The notes under the pieces are model-generated. The model ran no database searches. It had not been told where the DNA came from and was given only the letters and a program-made list of their open reading frames with translations. From NCBI RefSeq assembly GCF_019649055.1, contig NW_026570320.1, positions 186,001-250,000 of the forward strand: DNA of 64,000 bases. Direction: 5' to 3'. Origin of the DNA: Paramacrobiotus metropolitanus (lineage: Eukaryota > Tardigrada > Eutardigrada > Parachela > Macrobiotidae). Each line of letters opens with the position of its first letter. Position 1 is the first letter of the stretch. Made by a program: the position numbers and the translations under genes. Below, in pieces: positions 1 through 13,500 of the stretch.

Positions 1-1464
1 ACATAGCTGTTTTTTGGTTGTTGATGGGTTGGTTTATTTTTGGTCGCATTGTTTTCGTTTTATGTGAAAATGTTATCAGGCTACGGTAGATCCACAATCA
101 GTCTCAAGTTCAAGGCTTGCATTTTTTGGCTCATAATTTTTAAATTTTTTTTTCAAGATATGTTGATTGTCAATTTACGTTTCCGCAACTGCAAAAGCCT
201 CCTGTGCTGGTTTGTTGACGATTGGTACTTTTTATTCTTATCCTTTTTGTGGATAACGTTTGCAGAGCAAAAATATGTCACGGACTGCAGAGCCAGGTTA
301 CAAAGTTTATTTCGAAACTATGTCAAAAGAACACGGATTGGATAGCATCAGTTTTGCCGCATCCGTGGAAGATTTACATGTATGTACATACATCCACAAG
401 AATTTTGTGACAAGATGAATGGGATGTGTTGATGTTAAAGTTGGTGATCATCGGCGATAGAGCAGATTCGTGAAATATAAGGTTTGGATTGCTGTTCGTT
501 TTCAGGAAATTGTTTGGAAACTGCGAGAAGCTGTAAAATCTGTGGAAAAACATGCCGGGGGATCCTAAGAGTTTGTGTTTTGCACTTGATCGCGACCTTT
601 TCTTGTGATTTAATGTGACTTACTAATTAATAAGAGTAGATTATTCTGTTCCTTTTAGACTGACACAATCTTACAATTACCTATAACGGCATTTGACGCT
701 GATTTTCTAAAGCAAGCGTACATTTTCAGTTTTGCCCGCTGTCGTATTCTTAACCAAAACAAATGTTTTATCGTATTCAGTCCACGGTAGTGTGCTTTCT
801 GAAATTTAACCTGATTTGAAGAAATCTTCAAATTTATCTTTTTGCTACTGCTTGTTTGTTTTGAAAAAAACAGTGGAGTATCCTCCATTCCATGTATATC
901 TGTAGACTCTTGAATTACGTTTTGCTCAGTCCTAACCACTGCTTGTGATTCTTTCCAATTGATGAAAAAGACTGTAGTCTGCTTTATTACATCATCTGAA
1001 ATTTACTACATTATGTGATTAAACATTTATGAATCGTTTATTGAAACGGATTCTCACACAAAAGCCCAAGGAGGTTCATACAGCACAACAAAAACTCAAA
1101 TGAAATGAGAATATACGTACTACTAAACGCCAAACTAGAGATCCACATTAGAGAATAGGAAAGGTTCAATCACAAATATATAAGCGAAAACAATCATTTT
1201 GCACGGCACACAAACCATAACTCGAAAGTCTCACCCAACAAAAATCGCCCAGAATATCTCGTAAATACATGTACAATACATGTTATATATATTATATCAT
1301 ATATATATAATCAAACATTAAAAAAGCGCATACAGCAACGCTTGAAACGGCACATTGCACATTATTCAGGTAAACCGAAAACGAACAGAACACTCAAAAA
1401 TCAAAAACGAACCCCCCCCTCGGCACCATTAAACTCGTAACGAATAAATATAAACCAAACGGAA
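1..1464. other. Non-coding flank downstream of PCGF-A
   Basis: No convincing gene is seen. Open frames here are short, compositionally odd and lack family resemblance. A minus-strand AATAAA (TTTATT on the + strand at 1037-1042) lies about 430 nt downstream of the PCGF-A stop and is a plausible polyadenylation signal, so roughly 1020-1464 is probably that gene's 3' UTR. A TA-rich simple repeat lies at about 1278-1310. Confidence 0.4.
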
Positions 1465-4400
1465 TCATTTTTGGACCTTAATAAAGTCTCCTCGGAAAAT
1501 GTCCACTGTCGAAGAATTCCGAGTGTTTGATAAAATCTGAGCCAAGACTTCCGGGGGCATCTAAAAGACAAAAGGAAAAAATAAACATTTTACTGGGGTC
1601 GGTCGCTGGATCAAAAAATAAACAATACAGTCGCTGGATCACCAGAAATTTCACAGTGCTATTCTGATTTCTTGGAGAGTAAGGTATCAAGTATTGCGAC
1701 ATATTATACTCAAAATTCTTAGTTCGGAACTTCGGACTGTTCGGTTTAAGACATACATGCACGAAAACTAGCGTTGGTGTTATTGTTGACGATGAGTTAT
1801 TTTTAAAGAGCTTATGATTTTGGATAGTCATGCTTTTTCCTAACTTTTTTAGTGTACAGCAGCGGTAATTAGTCAAACAATAGACTTGTTTTGTTAGCAT
1901 GCAGCCCCGCTTCGGTGATAAGAAACCTGAAACTGTTTTGGAAGAAAAATTGAAATGTAGAACATGGTCGAAACTTCCGGATAAGGTATCACATACCTGA
2001 ACAAATGTGCAGTCCGATTTTTGTTCGATAAATGGAAAACCAGGTGAAGAGCTGCTAGAATGCCGGCTGTTACTGGAAACGCTGGATCCATTTCGCTGTG
2101 AAGTTTCTTCGGGTCGCAGCGGTTCACTGGCGGGTTTGGGTTTAATTAAGCGAGGCGTGCTTGGACCCCACGACTTCATTTTGCGTGGACGTCCATTTGT
2201 TAATGGCCGCTCTTTTGGTATTACTGGCGATTTGTATTTACCAGCCACCGCGTCATAAATCTTTGGCACAAACTGCTCGGTGTGCGCTGCCGGGCTGACA
2301 GTCATGTTCTCCGGGAAAAGAAATGGCGGCACCAACGAAGCGGCTTCAGAAGGCGTTCTGGCAACCAGTTGAGCTAGCTGAGCAACAGATGTTTGAAGGG
2401 ACGGGAACGGAACAGGCTGCAAAGATGTATGCCTTAATGGGGTAACAAATAAAGTACAACAAGAAACAATAACACGTATAAAATTTTAAAAACATCAAGT
2501 TTCAATACACTGAGGCAAAAAAGCCATCGCTATCATCATGCTGTATATAAGTATATTATATCAACTTACCTGCGCCATACTGGCTGTACTGACAGCCAAC
2601 TCTAAACTTCCATTTAATAGGTGGTCGAGTGAACCATTCTGAGTTGGACACTCCTCGTCCGGATTTTTGGCATAAGTGTGATCCCCGTCGCCATTTGTGA
2701 AAACAGCCGCAAGGCCGTTGTCACCAGTCTGTAATTGCCCTTTACACTTCCTTTTCCTGGGTCGTGCTTCACCTTTTGCTTTCCGCGGCTTCTTCACCTC
2801 AATACGAATGGCTCTTCCCGCTCTATTCCGGTCAAGGATAACGCTATCCGTCTGAGTACCATCGATCTGTATACCATTCCCCCCAATTTCTCCGGCGTCC
2901 AGGGAATCGGCGGCCGACCTGATACGCTGCAACAGGAGAATGCTGTCGGCTGTGTTCTTGCCGGTCAAAATCTGCAAACGCGATAGCAAAAGCGCTTGCT
3001 CATCCGCGGAAAATTCCGAATTCAAGGAAAGTGTGTAGGCAATTGGTGACGACATGTCCACATCAACATTCTTCTTGGAGCGCTTCCGCTTCAGTTTACC
3101 GCTAACAAGCGGAATCACGCCTTCGGGATTGGCTTTCTTTCTTTTCATTTTTTTCGTGAAGAACTCGTATGTTCCGTTAATGCGGTAGAACGCCTCAACC
3201 GACACATGCGGCATTTCCGGGAGTAACTGTTTTAACTGAGCAAAGCTTTTATCATCACCGAGAGTCTTGGGACCCGCTAAAGTCTTTATGGCAGCCACAG
3301 GAAATTCCTCCAAAGACGCTTCATCAGTAGGTGTAGAAACCTGTTTAGGCTTATTACATCGATTTCTTTTTGCGGATAATATTCCGTGAAGTTTTTCCGC
3401 TTTTTTCTTTATGCGAACTGGAGACGATGATACTTGTGGTTCGTTCGGAGGAGAATCGGCGCTTATTGCTATCGCGGAATCCGTTGGTGGCCTATCCGAC
3501 GCAGTTACTGGCGCCGGTTGATCAACGGGACTCTCCACCGGTGACGGCAGAGAAGGCTCCGTTTCGGCAGGTTTCGCGCGCGAAACGGCTACTGGAGGAT
3601 TCCATGGCTTCTTTCGCATAATGCGAATAATGGCGGCTTCCTGGCTGATCTGATCAGGATAGGTCATGACATCGAGAAAAATAAACCCGATTTTGAGATA
3701 CTTCTCCTGAAATAAAACAACCCTGTCAGAATATACAATAATAAGCAGTATGTGCACGACTGATAGGTAAATGCAGTTTCATAACACGTTTTTTATCGTT
3801 TTCAACAAACAGATTGAACCCGGTTCTAACACGTACTAAAGTACTCACTGCTTTCTGTCCATAAAAACGGTAGATGTCGGATATCCTAAGATCCGGATTC
3901 AGTATTATCTGGGAATGAATAAGGAAAACCTAAAAAAATCCAAAGTGTTACTTACACAAATGATTGTGAATTAAGCGCATTCTGACCAATCCGGGCTTAC
4001 AAATGAAGGATCAAGGCGGTACGTCTGAGATATAAGGAGCCGAACGTCGCTAACGTAAGTAGCAGTCGCAACATGGTAAAAAATTGGTTTCTTTTTGGCC
4101 TACAAACGTGTAGCATGCAATCATGATTCAGGAGTACGCGAATCAAAGCCATGATTACTACTCGCAGTGCCAGCGGGATACGTACCACATCCCCTTTTTC
4201 CTTTAGCTCTGCAGTCAAATCGGCGAAATCTCTATAAAACAACAAGAATTAACCGATTACAGATTAAGGTCAACCGCAATAAAAAGGTACACAAAGGTTA
4301 AATTACCCAAACGCGGCGTCATATACCAGTTTCATGAGAGCTGCGCCCGGTACCTCATGCGGCAAACAGTGAAGCAACTCGGGAGTACCCATATCCTCAT

Positions 4401-6285
4401 TTGTTGCTGACTTGCCCATGGTCTCGAAGAAGGACACTAAAACAACACAATCTGACAAAAGCCTCACAAACTAAGTGTGTTTGATAGTTGAAACACGTCC
4501 GGGAAAATTTATTGGTGAACATGATCTGTTAACCTTATTTTTACGATTATCAGAATATGATCATAATTCACGGAAGAAAAAAGAATTTGTCTAGCAAAGT
4601 TCATGGCTGAACACCAGACTTTTGCTGTTGAGATAGTAAAGCAAAGCACGAAAATGTGCATCCCGTACAAGACACCAAGACGTACTTTCGTGTGAATTCC
4701 TGTGCCAGAAAACCTTCCGACGAGCCATCTCATCTAAGGGAGAACAGAAGTTAAGCATTTCCTTAGTACGAGTACCATCGTAAGTATATCTATACTCGTA
4801 TACAGGTATATCTATAGTTCTATATATTGAATTATTCTATGTAAATCATTGTAACACCTACAGTACGCAGCAAGAAGTACAGTACTTAATAGATGCACTC
4901 ACCTTCGTAAACCTCCGGAAAAAGCTTGTACAAAAGCGTTTGCAGTGTCCGATCATTTCTGAAGCACAAAAAAATCCAAAGGTAATTATCATCAGTGATT
5001 TAAAATGAATTTCTGAGGAGGTAAGGTCAGGGAATTAAAAATTTCAAAGCAAATCTGGTCAACTGACTGGTTTATTGCAAAACTTCTCACAAGTACGGCC
5101 TGGGTAACTGGATAACGTACAGCACTTTGTTGTCAGCAAAACAGTTGTTTTATTAATTTAATAGAATCATTAGTCCTTATTGTAAGTATCACAGTAAACA
5201 AACGAGTCATGTGAACATTGCGATGTAAAAATAAAGACAAAAAACGACAAATCACCGGCATTTAAGTAACTACCCATATGCCGGTAACAGTAGTATACAC
5301 GTAATACGTATGTACATAGCTCAACTTGTCGTAGTTTTGCTAGTAACTTAGTAAAAACTAAAAACTAGTATTGTTTGAATTTTCGGAGTACGAAGAGTTA
5401 CAAGAGTGTTCCCAAGTACGCAATTAGTAAGAACATAAAAAATTACATCAGCACTGAAAAACTTTTCTAAGGTCAGAAAAGTCCTCACTGCACGGTCACG
5501 CCATGACATCATACCATAAAGATCGTATAAATCTTATCAGATTGCTTCCGTGTCTGTCGTTAAATGAAAAATTTTACAGCTTTATTTTTATCCATTGTAA
5601 GCACTATTATATTATTTTAAATAAATTTATGGTCGATTTCCGTCGGATATTATGCGAGCGACACGCGCTGTGTATCTGAAAGCGGCTTTCAGAAAGCCCA
5701 CAACGATAATCTCGCTGGAGCCCAGTATGTGATTTTCCATCGGCACAATCATAATAAACAATACATAAAATATGTGTAAAATGCGGTTGCTATTTAATTT
5801 TCAGCATGGGAATGGTCATTGGTTTTTATAGCGGCTCGGTACCAACATTTGAAAGACTTACAGGGATAGAAACCGTAGCCGCCACATATTCTGTTTCGCT
5901 GTGCTCCTATTGGCTGCTTCTTATATGCTGCTCGGATGCATATAATATACCGCATGGTAAATGACTCAAATAAAAAGTGTACATACTTGATTTTGGAAAA
6001 AGGTCTTGTTTTATGAATCTCAGCTCCACAATCCGACCTGGGACATAAAGCAGGCCCTTCCGGGTGCCGAGTAAAATGGTTGACTATACACGACTTGCAA
6101 ACTATCAAAAACAACCGAATTTTAGAGATGCTTATGTCATCTTACCAACGGCAGATCTAACGTGGAGACTTACAAATATGTGCGCACTCTGGCAGTGCGG
6201 TTGCGTCCACCAAGTAACCGGAACATAAGCCACATTTAAAAAGATTGTTGAGGTCGCAAGCAGATCGTCGAAGGATGTTATCCAT
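1465..6285 (-). CDS. Polycomb group RING finger protein, PSC/Su(z)2-like (PCGF-A)
   Basis: A PCGF subunit of PRC1-type complexes: the RING pairs with RING1/Sce for histone H2A ubiquitylation, and the RAWUL domain binds partners. Exons (high to low): 6285-6174, 6101-5987, 4958-4903, 4733-about 4620, 4436-4307, 4231-4186, 3908-3849, 3706-2570, 2416-1997, 1560-1465. All phases close, giving about 761 aa. RING ligands are C18, C21, C34, H36, C39, C42, C57 and C62; then IHKTRP and the TLQTLLYKLFPEVYEDEM block typical of PCGF. A RAWUL-like region spans about 115-225. The tail is long, Pro/Ser-rich and disordered, with basic clusters near 396-424 and 516-534, as in fly PSC and Su(z)2. Oddities: the last RING pair is C-x4-C rather than CPxC, and the exon-4 donor is weak (4620 chosen over 4650). 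The start is the ATG 17 codons before the first RING Cys. Confidence 0.86.
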
Positions 6286-8349
6286 TTTTCTATGGGCGGT
6301 AAAAGAACAACCCACAATACAACCCCGTTTGCCAAGATCCCCAAATGGGACGAAATTCGTACTGACTTCTGAGCGAACAGTTCGTACCTTCACTGCAGTG
6401 CATCTATGCTGCTTCTCCAATGCAAGTCTGCAAGCACTGCCATGCAGAATACAGCATGCATGATGGCAGCCGCTGATTGGTCAAAATTGAATTCAGTGTT
6501 TCCGTTAGTACCGTAGCAAGCTACAAGTTGGCTAGCACTCCTCCCTCTGTTACTTATGTGCTCAATGCTCATGCAGTCTCTATTGTTATGCTCCAGGATA
6601 TATCAAAAAAACATTTGGACAGATAAAATTAATGTGAATGAATTATGTATTACTTCGCTCTGCTATACATACATAAAGTTATTACTGTCAAAAAAGTCAG
6701 GCATATATTTAAAGTAAAATAATTATTATATATTCGAAAATTATAAAGTGCGTTACTACATTCTTGTAAGTAATACACTTTTAAATGTTCAGTTGACCAC
6801 TTTATTATTCCAGGTGAGGAGTGACGACTCATGTATCTCACTGCCAACGCTAGATAGGTTACTTCATCAACTTTTTAAATTTGATCAGATTGTTTATTAC
6901 TGAAATTTACCGTCTGTTAAGTACTAGTACCGCCGCGCCGGTTGCTCGACTACATACACATTACACGAGTAAGCACGCGATCAGCCCCTCGCATCGGCTT
7001 CGTGGCACCACTCGACGTCGCTTAAATCCAAGCGCGGTTTGCTACGAAAAAGGAAGGGTGTAGAAATACTAAATACCGACCGACGCTTCAAAACCATCAT
7101 GGAAGGCCGGATGGCTCGCATGTTCTTGATTTGACGGCAGGATATACATATGCGCAGCAACACTAGGCAGTGAGGCACAGCAATGCAGTGAATGCACAAT
7201 ATCAAATCTGTTTGAACTGCCGATGCAGGCAGTTAACGGCAACGGCTAGGCCACTCATATCACATCGAGCACTGCTTATCCGGTTCCCTGATCCAACCAG
7301 AGTGCATCCAGCGGCAGCATGTCTCGCTGCACAGAACAGTAGTTCCGATATTCGATCAGTTTGCAATAATAAATAATCACACGTGATATCACAGTCCGGT
7401 TTGTATGGTACTTATTACTGCACGGCGCCGCACACGCTAATAGAGTGCTAGCAGAATCCAGAAATTGCCCTTTTGCTATACCGACTTGTGTCATGTACCA
7501 TAATGTTATCTATATACAAAGCCACCAACGTAGTACTTATGTTGATTTGCCGATGTGTTGGTGTTGATGTGAAAATCCTAAAGAAACGATAATGCAGAAC
7601 TGTACATAATAAAATCAAGCATTATACACAATTTTAATATAATTCTGTATTGGCGTTTTCTTCAAGATTTTTATAAATAGAAGCGAATTAAAAGCCGGTT
7701 CGGTATTCGCTTTACCAAGCAAGTATTTTATTATAGAAAGTCTAGCTGACTCTAGAAACATATCCTCTTTTTCAACATCGGAAATGAAAAGGGCATAAAA
7801 CATGTACTACTTACTTTCGGAAACTCTGCAGGCAAAACAGCAGCCATCTTCCGACATCAGCTGCTATTGATCTTTGTACATTGTAAATAAGAACGGTATG
7901 ACTCTTTAAAAAGGCTCAAATTGTCACTATGAGTCAAGGACATTACGGCTAGTATTTATCTTGTTATAATAAAAGTACAGAAAAAATTTCGGTTTTAAGG
8001 CCTTTTCTATCATTTCAACATTTATGGTGCACCCTTTATACTCGTACCTAGGCACCATAAATTTTATCATCCTTAGTCCTTACTATTTATTTCTGTACGA
8101 TAACTGTAATATTAGAATAAAGCCAAGTACTAGTAACAGATTCCATTAAATTATTATGGAACTGCATCAGTGCTCTGAACTGGTTATCGATATCGAGTTG
8201 TGTTAAACTTTGTGGTTTTAGATGATTTTTAATAGCTACTTCTACTGTGGAAAGATGTAAACGGTGTAGTGTATCAGTTAATTACTTGTAAAAGTAATTA
8301 TCTGTTCATGTGTAGACTATTGCAGTAAAACCTGTGTAATTTGAACACC

Positions 8350-8466
8350 TGCGGTTCCTTAAAAAGCGTTCAATTTAAGCAACTGTTCAATATTCGCAGT
8401 AACATTCGCAGTCTAAAAGACACTGCGGTTCCTAGCCGAGCGTTCAATATTCGCGGTTGTTCAATC
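8350..8466. repeat. Imperfect local duplication
   Basis: A unit beginning TGCGGTTCCT and followed by GCGTTCAAT occurs at about 8350 and again at about 8424, with the trailing GTTCAAT and ATTCGC words also repeated. It looks like a decayed two-copy tandem duplication with no coding content. Confidence 0.4.
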
Positions 8467-9269
8467 TCACAGAGTTTACTGTGCCTTAATTTGAGCATTG
8501 CCACTCAACAAAAGTACAGACTGAATTTTTTGCTGCCGCTCTACAATAAAGCTGAGTAACTCATCGTCTCGTATAGCGCTGTTTTTTTTAATCAGAATAC
8601 GGAAAAAGGCGCAGTGAATTTTACTGGGTACCATTAGGTATGCAAAGTGACCTCCAAATTTTTTGAAATGTCTTGACCACCCCGATTCTACACGGTAAAA
8701 AACTATACGTACAGGAGATGTCCAGTGGTGTGCGATGCGTGTCAAAATGCAGGCTTTTGCACTGTTTGTTTTTTGAGCCGCTCACAGGCCGTAGTAAGCA
8801 GGTGCTGCACAGGTGCCGTACAGGCCCGTGCTGAATATGCTGACTAACTGCCACTCACTCGGTAAAATAAAAAAATTATCTTACTGCATACAGTTTGTAC
8901 TTTTCATTGATCCAAATTTTTTTGATCCTTTATTCCCTTATTATAAAATATTCAAATTATTAATATCACTGACAATATTGTCTTGTTACACATTCTTTGT
9001 GCCACTTATTACTCTATCGAAACCTGCGTTTCGGCCAAATGGAAGACCTGTCCAAAGCCGCAGTGCCCAACCAGAGGATGTTTATTTTGTTGGTTGCGTG
9101 GCAGTACTTGTTTCAGAGTCAGTGTACCCGCCATGGTATTTTCCACTGAATCCAGTCGTGTTTGGCTGTTGCTTTCGCTGCAGAGTGAATGCATATTTTT
9201 ATTTTTGAACTCCTGGTTCCACCGTTTTGAGGATATTTTTTCGTTTTCGCTTTTCTGGAATAAGTTAAC

Positions 9270-9281
9270 TGCGATATCGCA
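9270..9281. promoter_or_regulatory. 12-bp palindrome TGCGATATCGCA, copy 1
   Basis: A perfect 12-bp palindrome ends three bases before the candidate ATG at 9285. The same 12-mer recurs at 9650-9661 inside a putative intron of the same gene. Function is unknown; a dimeric factor-binding site is one possibility. Confidence 0.3.
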
Positions 9282-9284
9282 AAC

Positions 9285-10575
9285 ATGGCTATCAGGCGAT
9301 GGACTGCTTCTGAAAGTCAAGAAGATCTAAACAAGCCCGTTTGTCGCTCTTGTCGTCCTGTGCGAACCTACAAAGACGTTCGCTTGTTGAAGGACATTCG
9401 GAAAACTTCAGTTTAGTCCGCTGTCTGCGCTGCAACCATCCCTTCATGCCAGGAAACCCCCTTTCAACGCACAGTCCGACGATAATCGTCTGTATCCGGC
9501 CAGCCTCTTTGGTATCGCAGAAGATGAAAGAAACGATGAAGTTACCCTAACCCAGCCTGCCATGCAGAAGGTAAACGAATAAAATCGATTTCTTATGTTG
9601 CGCTTCCTGTAGTGGCTATAGATTTCGGGCGTTGTACTACAGGGAAATCTGCGATATCGCATGTTTTAATTGAGCAGCTATTTTTGCTAATTGCATTATA
9701 CTGATTTTGCATTGGAGTTCGCGTTAAGGTTTGTTTATTAGGCCGTATCCGGATGAAAACGTGAAGTTGATGCCAAGAAAAACGATAAGTCCCATCGGAG
9801 CGACAAATGGCCGCACTCCCAAGGCCCTGCGGAATTCGCAACACGAGAATCCGATTCTTGACGATATCGTCCCTACCACAGATGATGCAGCCCTGCTCAA
9901 AAGTAAGCTACGAATAAAAATTAACACATTAGTTTTAGAGCTTGTCTACTCTAAAAAGTTATATCCGCGTCTGAAAAAATAGAAGCAATATTTCTGAATA
10001 AATAATATATATAATATTTATTGCATATTAAGAGCTCGTTGCTTTGATCGCAAGTTTTGTGGCAATTGGGTAAAATGATAAAATGCGTTTCGGCTATATA
10101 GCAGTTGAGTATGTATTCCAAAAATTACTGAAAATTCTGCAACAATTTTAAAACGATAGGTAAGAAAGAAGGCAATGGACAGGAACTGCTGTCACGACGG
10201 CATCGTCAAACCGCGCACACGAAATCGTTGGACTGAAAAGCAGAAGAAACTGCGCGCGGTCGGCAGTAACCAGCAACAGCCACCATCGGGAATTATGCAT
10301 ATTGAGCATCCAAATTGCAGTGGAGCGACAAAGGGTGAGTTTCGTTTTCCTTATGCCTGCTGTATAGCAAAAATTTCAAAGTTCTTTTGATGTCTCCTCG
10401 ATCTTCTTTTTATAGTGTATTTCGACGGGCTTGGATACAACGTGGCAAGCGGTGTACGGCTGTAGCGACGATGAATGCCCGGAAGATGAAAGCCTTACAT
10501 TTTCGATTACATTTTCGACAATATTGTCAGACTTTTCTGGTTTGGTTGGTGAAGAATTTTTTTTTGAATTTCATT
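9285..10575 (+). CDS. Candidate multi-exon gene, unknown product
   Basis: Family not recognised. Supporting pieces: an ATG at 9285 in good context opening MAIRRWTASESQEDLNKP; a frame from about 9413 to a donor at 9571 with polar, acidic sequence (SLFGIAEDERNDEVTL); an exon at 9742-9906 (acceptor TTATTAG, donor GTAAGC) reading PYPDENVKLMPRKT and TPKALRNSQ; a Lys/Arg-rich exon ending at the donor near 10334; and a last exon from 10413. The last exon gives either a short end near 10466 or an acidic Cys/Asp/Glu tail to the stop at 10575, depending on the frame entering it. The composition suggests a disordered, possibly nuclear protein. Splice phases between 9571 and 9742 and into 10170 do not close with one frame throughout, so the model is incomplete, or the gene is decayed or misassembled. 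Confidence 0.35.
9650..9661. promoter_or_regulatory. 12-bp palindrome TGCGATATCGCA, copy 2
   Basis: Identical to the palindrome at 9270-9281 and 380 bp downstream of it. It lies between the donor at 9571 and the acceptor before 9742. Confidence 0.3.
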
Positions 10576-13500
10576 AGCAGCGCGCCCAGTGGCTAGTAAG
10601 TCAATAAATCTGTTATTTTAGATTTCTATCCAGAATATTGTTTTATTTTTTCGTGTTGGGTTGTATTTTCTAGGACGGTTTTTAATTTGTTAATTTTTGT
10701 TTGTTTTGTTTACTGATGGAATGCGGGTACGATTGGTAATAAAAAACTGAAGGCGAACGTCGATTCTCAGAGTTTTTGGTGCGCTTCTTGACACGTTTAG
10801 CACGTTCAAAGGCCATAGTTGGAGACGTCTTTGTGTATGTCAAAAACGGCTCCATAAGTATACTGATACTATGTGTAGCTGCGACATCTCACCAGTGCAT
10901 TGCAGAGGTAATCCGCAGCACTGATCAACGTTTAAAAGCTGCTTAAGCGACGTTAAAAAAGTGCCTACCGTAGAATCGGGCACGGGCCAACTCTCTACCT
11001 TCAGTATTCCCCCACTTCCATGCTAACTGTATTCAGTACCGTAACTGGTAACAGCTACTACAGCTACTCTAGTATTTTGTTTTTATTTCTCAATATGTAT
11101 AAGACGAGCTTCGCTCAACAAATTAATATGATCAAGTATTTGTAGAATTACGATATTGTATGGGTATATCGTATTGTGTGTGAGGTTGCAACTAACACAG
11201 CTAGAGCATCAGTTTCAGTCGTAGAACGTCGCAGAAGAAAAATCGTCGAAGGGATTTGTTGGTCGGAAGGTGATACTCGTATTACCATATAGCTTTTTTA
11301 ATTAAATCTTGTATTTTAGCGGCGTTCTGTTATGGGTGCGGAAAGTCTTTGAATTTCGAATTTTCGTACTATACTCTGCTTTCTTGACTTCCAAACGCCA
11401 TTCATAAAATATAACTGCTGCAAATTTACTTTTCATTACAATTGTACAAATGAACATTTCACACTATAGTAATTTATCAAATATTGTCACTCATGCAAAG
11501 TGCGTTTATAGCAACAGAAAGCTTTCGCGGATGCACTAGATGCATGCACAAAGAATGGCGCAGTAAAAGTACTCGTCGTCATATTTTATCATAGGTTGTT
11601 TTGCCACTAATTTCGAAAAGCGTATTTTATCTACTTTAAATGTCTTCAAACTCCGCATCGGATCGTCCGAATTATTCACAGTTGCAATATCAATTAAAGA
11701 ATTACTTAATTGAGTGGATACCTCACAAAATGACGAATCACAAATACACAAAAACAAAAGCCTAAATGAATTAATTACTGTAGTGACGGTCACAAGTTAG
11801 ACCGCAGAGTACGTTTACCGGAAAAATGAACACTATATATACCCACGCTGCACGGGCAAAATTCACGATATTTCACCAGCAAACTAAAATCGGAATTCCT
11901 TGAGCAACCTTCATGTTTTAACATTTTATTTTAACTAATTAGTAATCTCTGAAAGTCCAAAATCAGCTGTTAACTTGGAAGGCTGAAAAGTAAAGCATAC
12001 AAACTCGAGCTCCGATTTACCGTGTTGGTTTGTTGTGGTTTTTGGGGTGATGCCCCTGCGAGGGGGACGGTTTGTGTTCAGCACTGGGATTGACAGTGAA
12101 TATCTTTACAAGAGGGGAAGTGACGATTGTTTTCAGAGCTCTGATAATAATGAAGATATGGGTGAAATAGTTAAACACTGAAATTACATGGAAATTTGCT
12201 ATCTGAACTCTGAAGTAAGAAAAGTAAAATGCGATGCAGGCCGTGAAAAATGCCCGTGCAGCGTGGGTGTATCCATGCGCAGTTTTCCGGTATACGAACT
12301 CTGTGGTCTAACTTGTGAACGTCACTACAGTACCCTAACAACTGTAAGTAGAGATGCGATTTAGCCGCAAAGCTAGCCATGCACTTACATACAAGGTTGT
12401 GACGACATTCAATGCAAAGAAACTGCAAAAAATTTTGCAACATTTTGATTTGCCAGTCTTTTTTATTTAAGTAAAGGCACACACTTATTTTGGATTCTAT
12501 CGGGTTAGAGGTGCATTATACAGTTTGCGGAAGTGAAAGGAATTCATTTCGGTACGCATGTGTAAACTGGAATTTGGCTAACTGGATGGGTCATTCGTTA
12601 ACGATACGTTCTTGCTTCCTGTTGGAATTACTCGCTTGTATCCTACTGTATATCGGCTATCAGCTATGTGTGTATGTTGCCAAAAACAGATTGTCCACTG
12701 GGCAGTGGGTACACACTACAATGCTTTTACCTATTTCGAGAAAATAAAATACCAAAGGACTAGCTATGGCCAAAAGACAGTAGTACAATATTCGTAAACT
12801 GTACAACATACGATTTTGCTTTCACAAAGTCATGATCCGCCGTAATTAAAATATTGACGCGATTCACGTTTTTAGGTTTTTAAAAAAAATACGATTAAAT
12901 TAATTTTTTTGTGAGTTATGTTGTTTCATTAACTTATGAATAGAATGCATTTTGATTTTGCACCTCTGATGGAAGTGGGAATACACATGCTTTTGGTGCA
13001 CAACCTGTACGATTCTAGCCACGGTTGACCTTATAAGGTTGCTCCACCCGGAAGGGATAGCAGACTGAAAGCCTTTACGAACTTACATTTTACTGTTTGA
13101 ACGAACAAACTTCCATGTTCTGCTGGTCTAATTACATATACCAACAGAACATCCCAGTCCTTTTTCTGGCACCTTGCATTCCTGCTTTCAAGTAAAAAAT
13201 GTTTAGCTGCGTTTAAGCGAAACAACTGTATTTTACAAAATGGTTCATATTCACACCAAAATTAACGGATTAGCCGCTTCCGCGGAAAACAGTTAATGAC
13301 TCTTTAGTCGAGCAAATTTTAAAGTAGTTCCATCGTTAACGTTTAACAAGGTTAAATATAAAATTCATGAATTTGGCTTGTTTATATATATATATATATG
13401 TTTGAAACAAGGAAATTTATAGTGCGTTTATTTCCTTGCTTAGCAGAGGCTATTATTACCTATCGATAACTGATCGATAACTATTAAGGCTATTATTACC

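Larger units (their letters stand above)
6286..9284. other. Intergenic region
   Basis: No gene is supported. Several 60-130 codon open frames overlap on both strands without splice logic or family resemblance. The first part should hold the PCGF-A promoter and 5' UTR, but I see no clear core promoter. Confidence 0.4.

Noticed and set aside
1478-2422. 314-codon minus-strand open frame
   Set aside because: It is PCGF-A exon 9 (1997-2416) read through its GTATGT donor into the intron and out of frame into the last exon; the spliced model closes in phase and ends at 1465.
4620-4650. Competing donors for PCGF-A exon 4
   Set aside because: A donor at 4650 (GTGCTT) also closes phase, but it would drop the RALLYYLNSK strand that aligns with the first RAWUL strand of PCGF-B, so 4620 was preferred.
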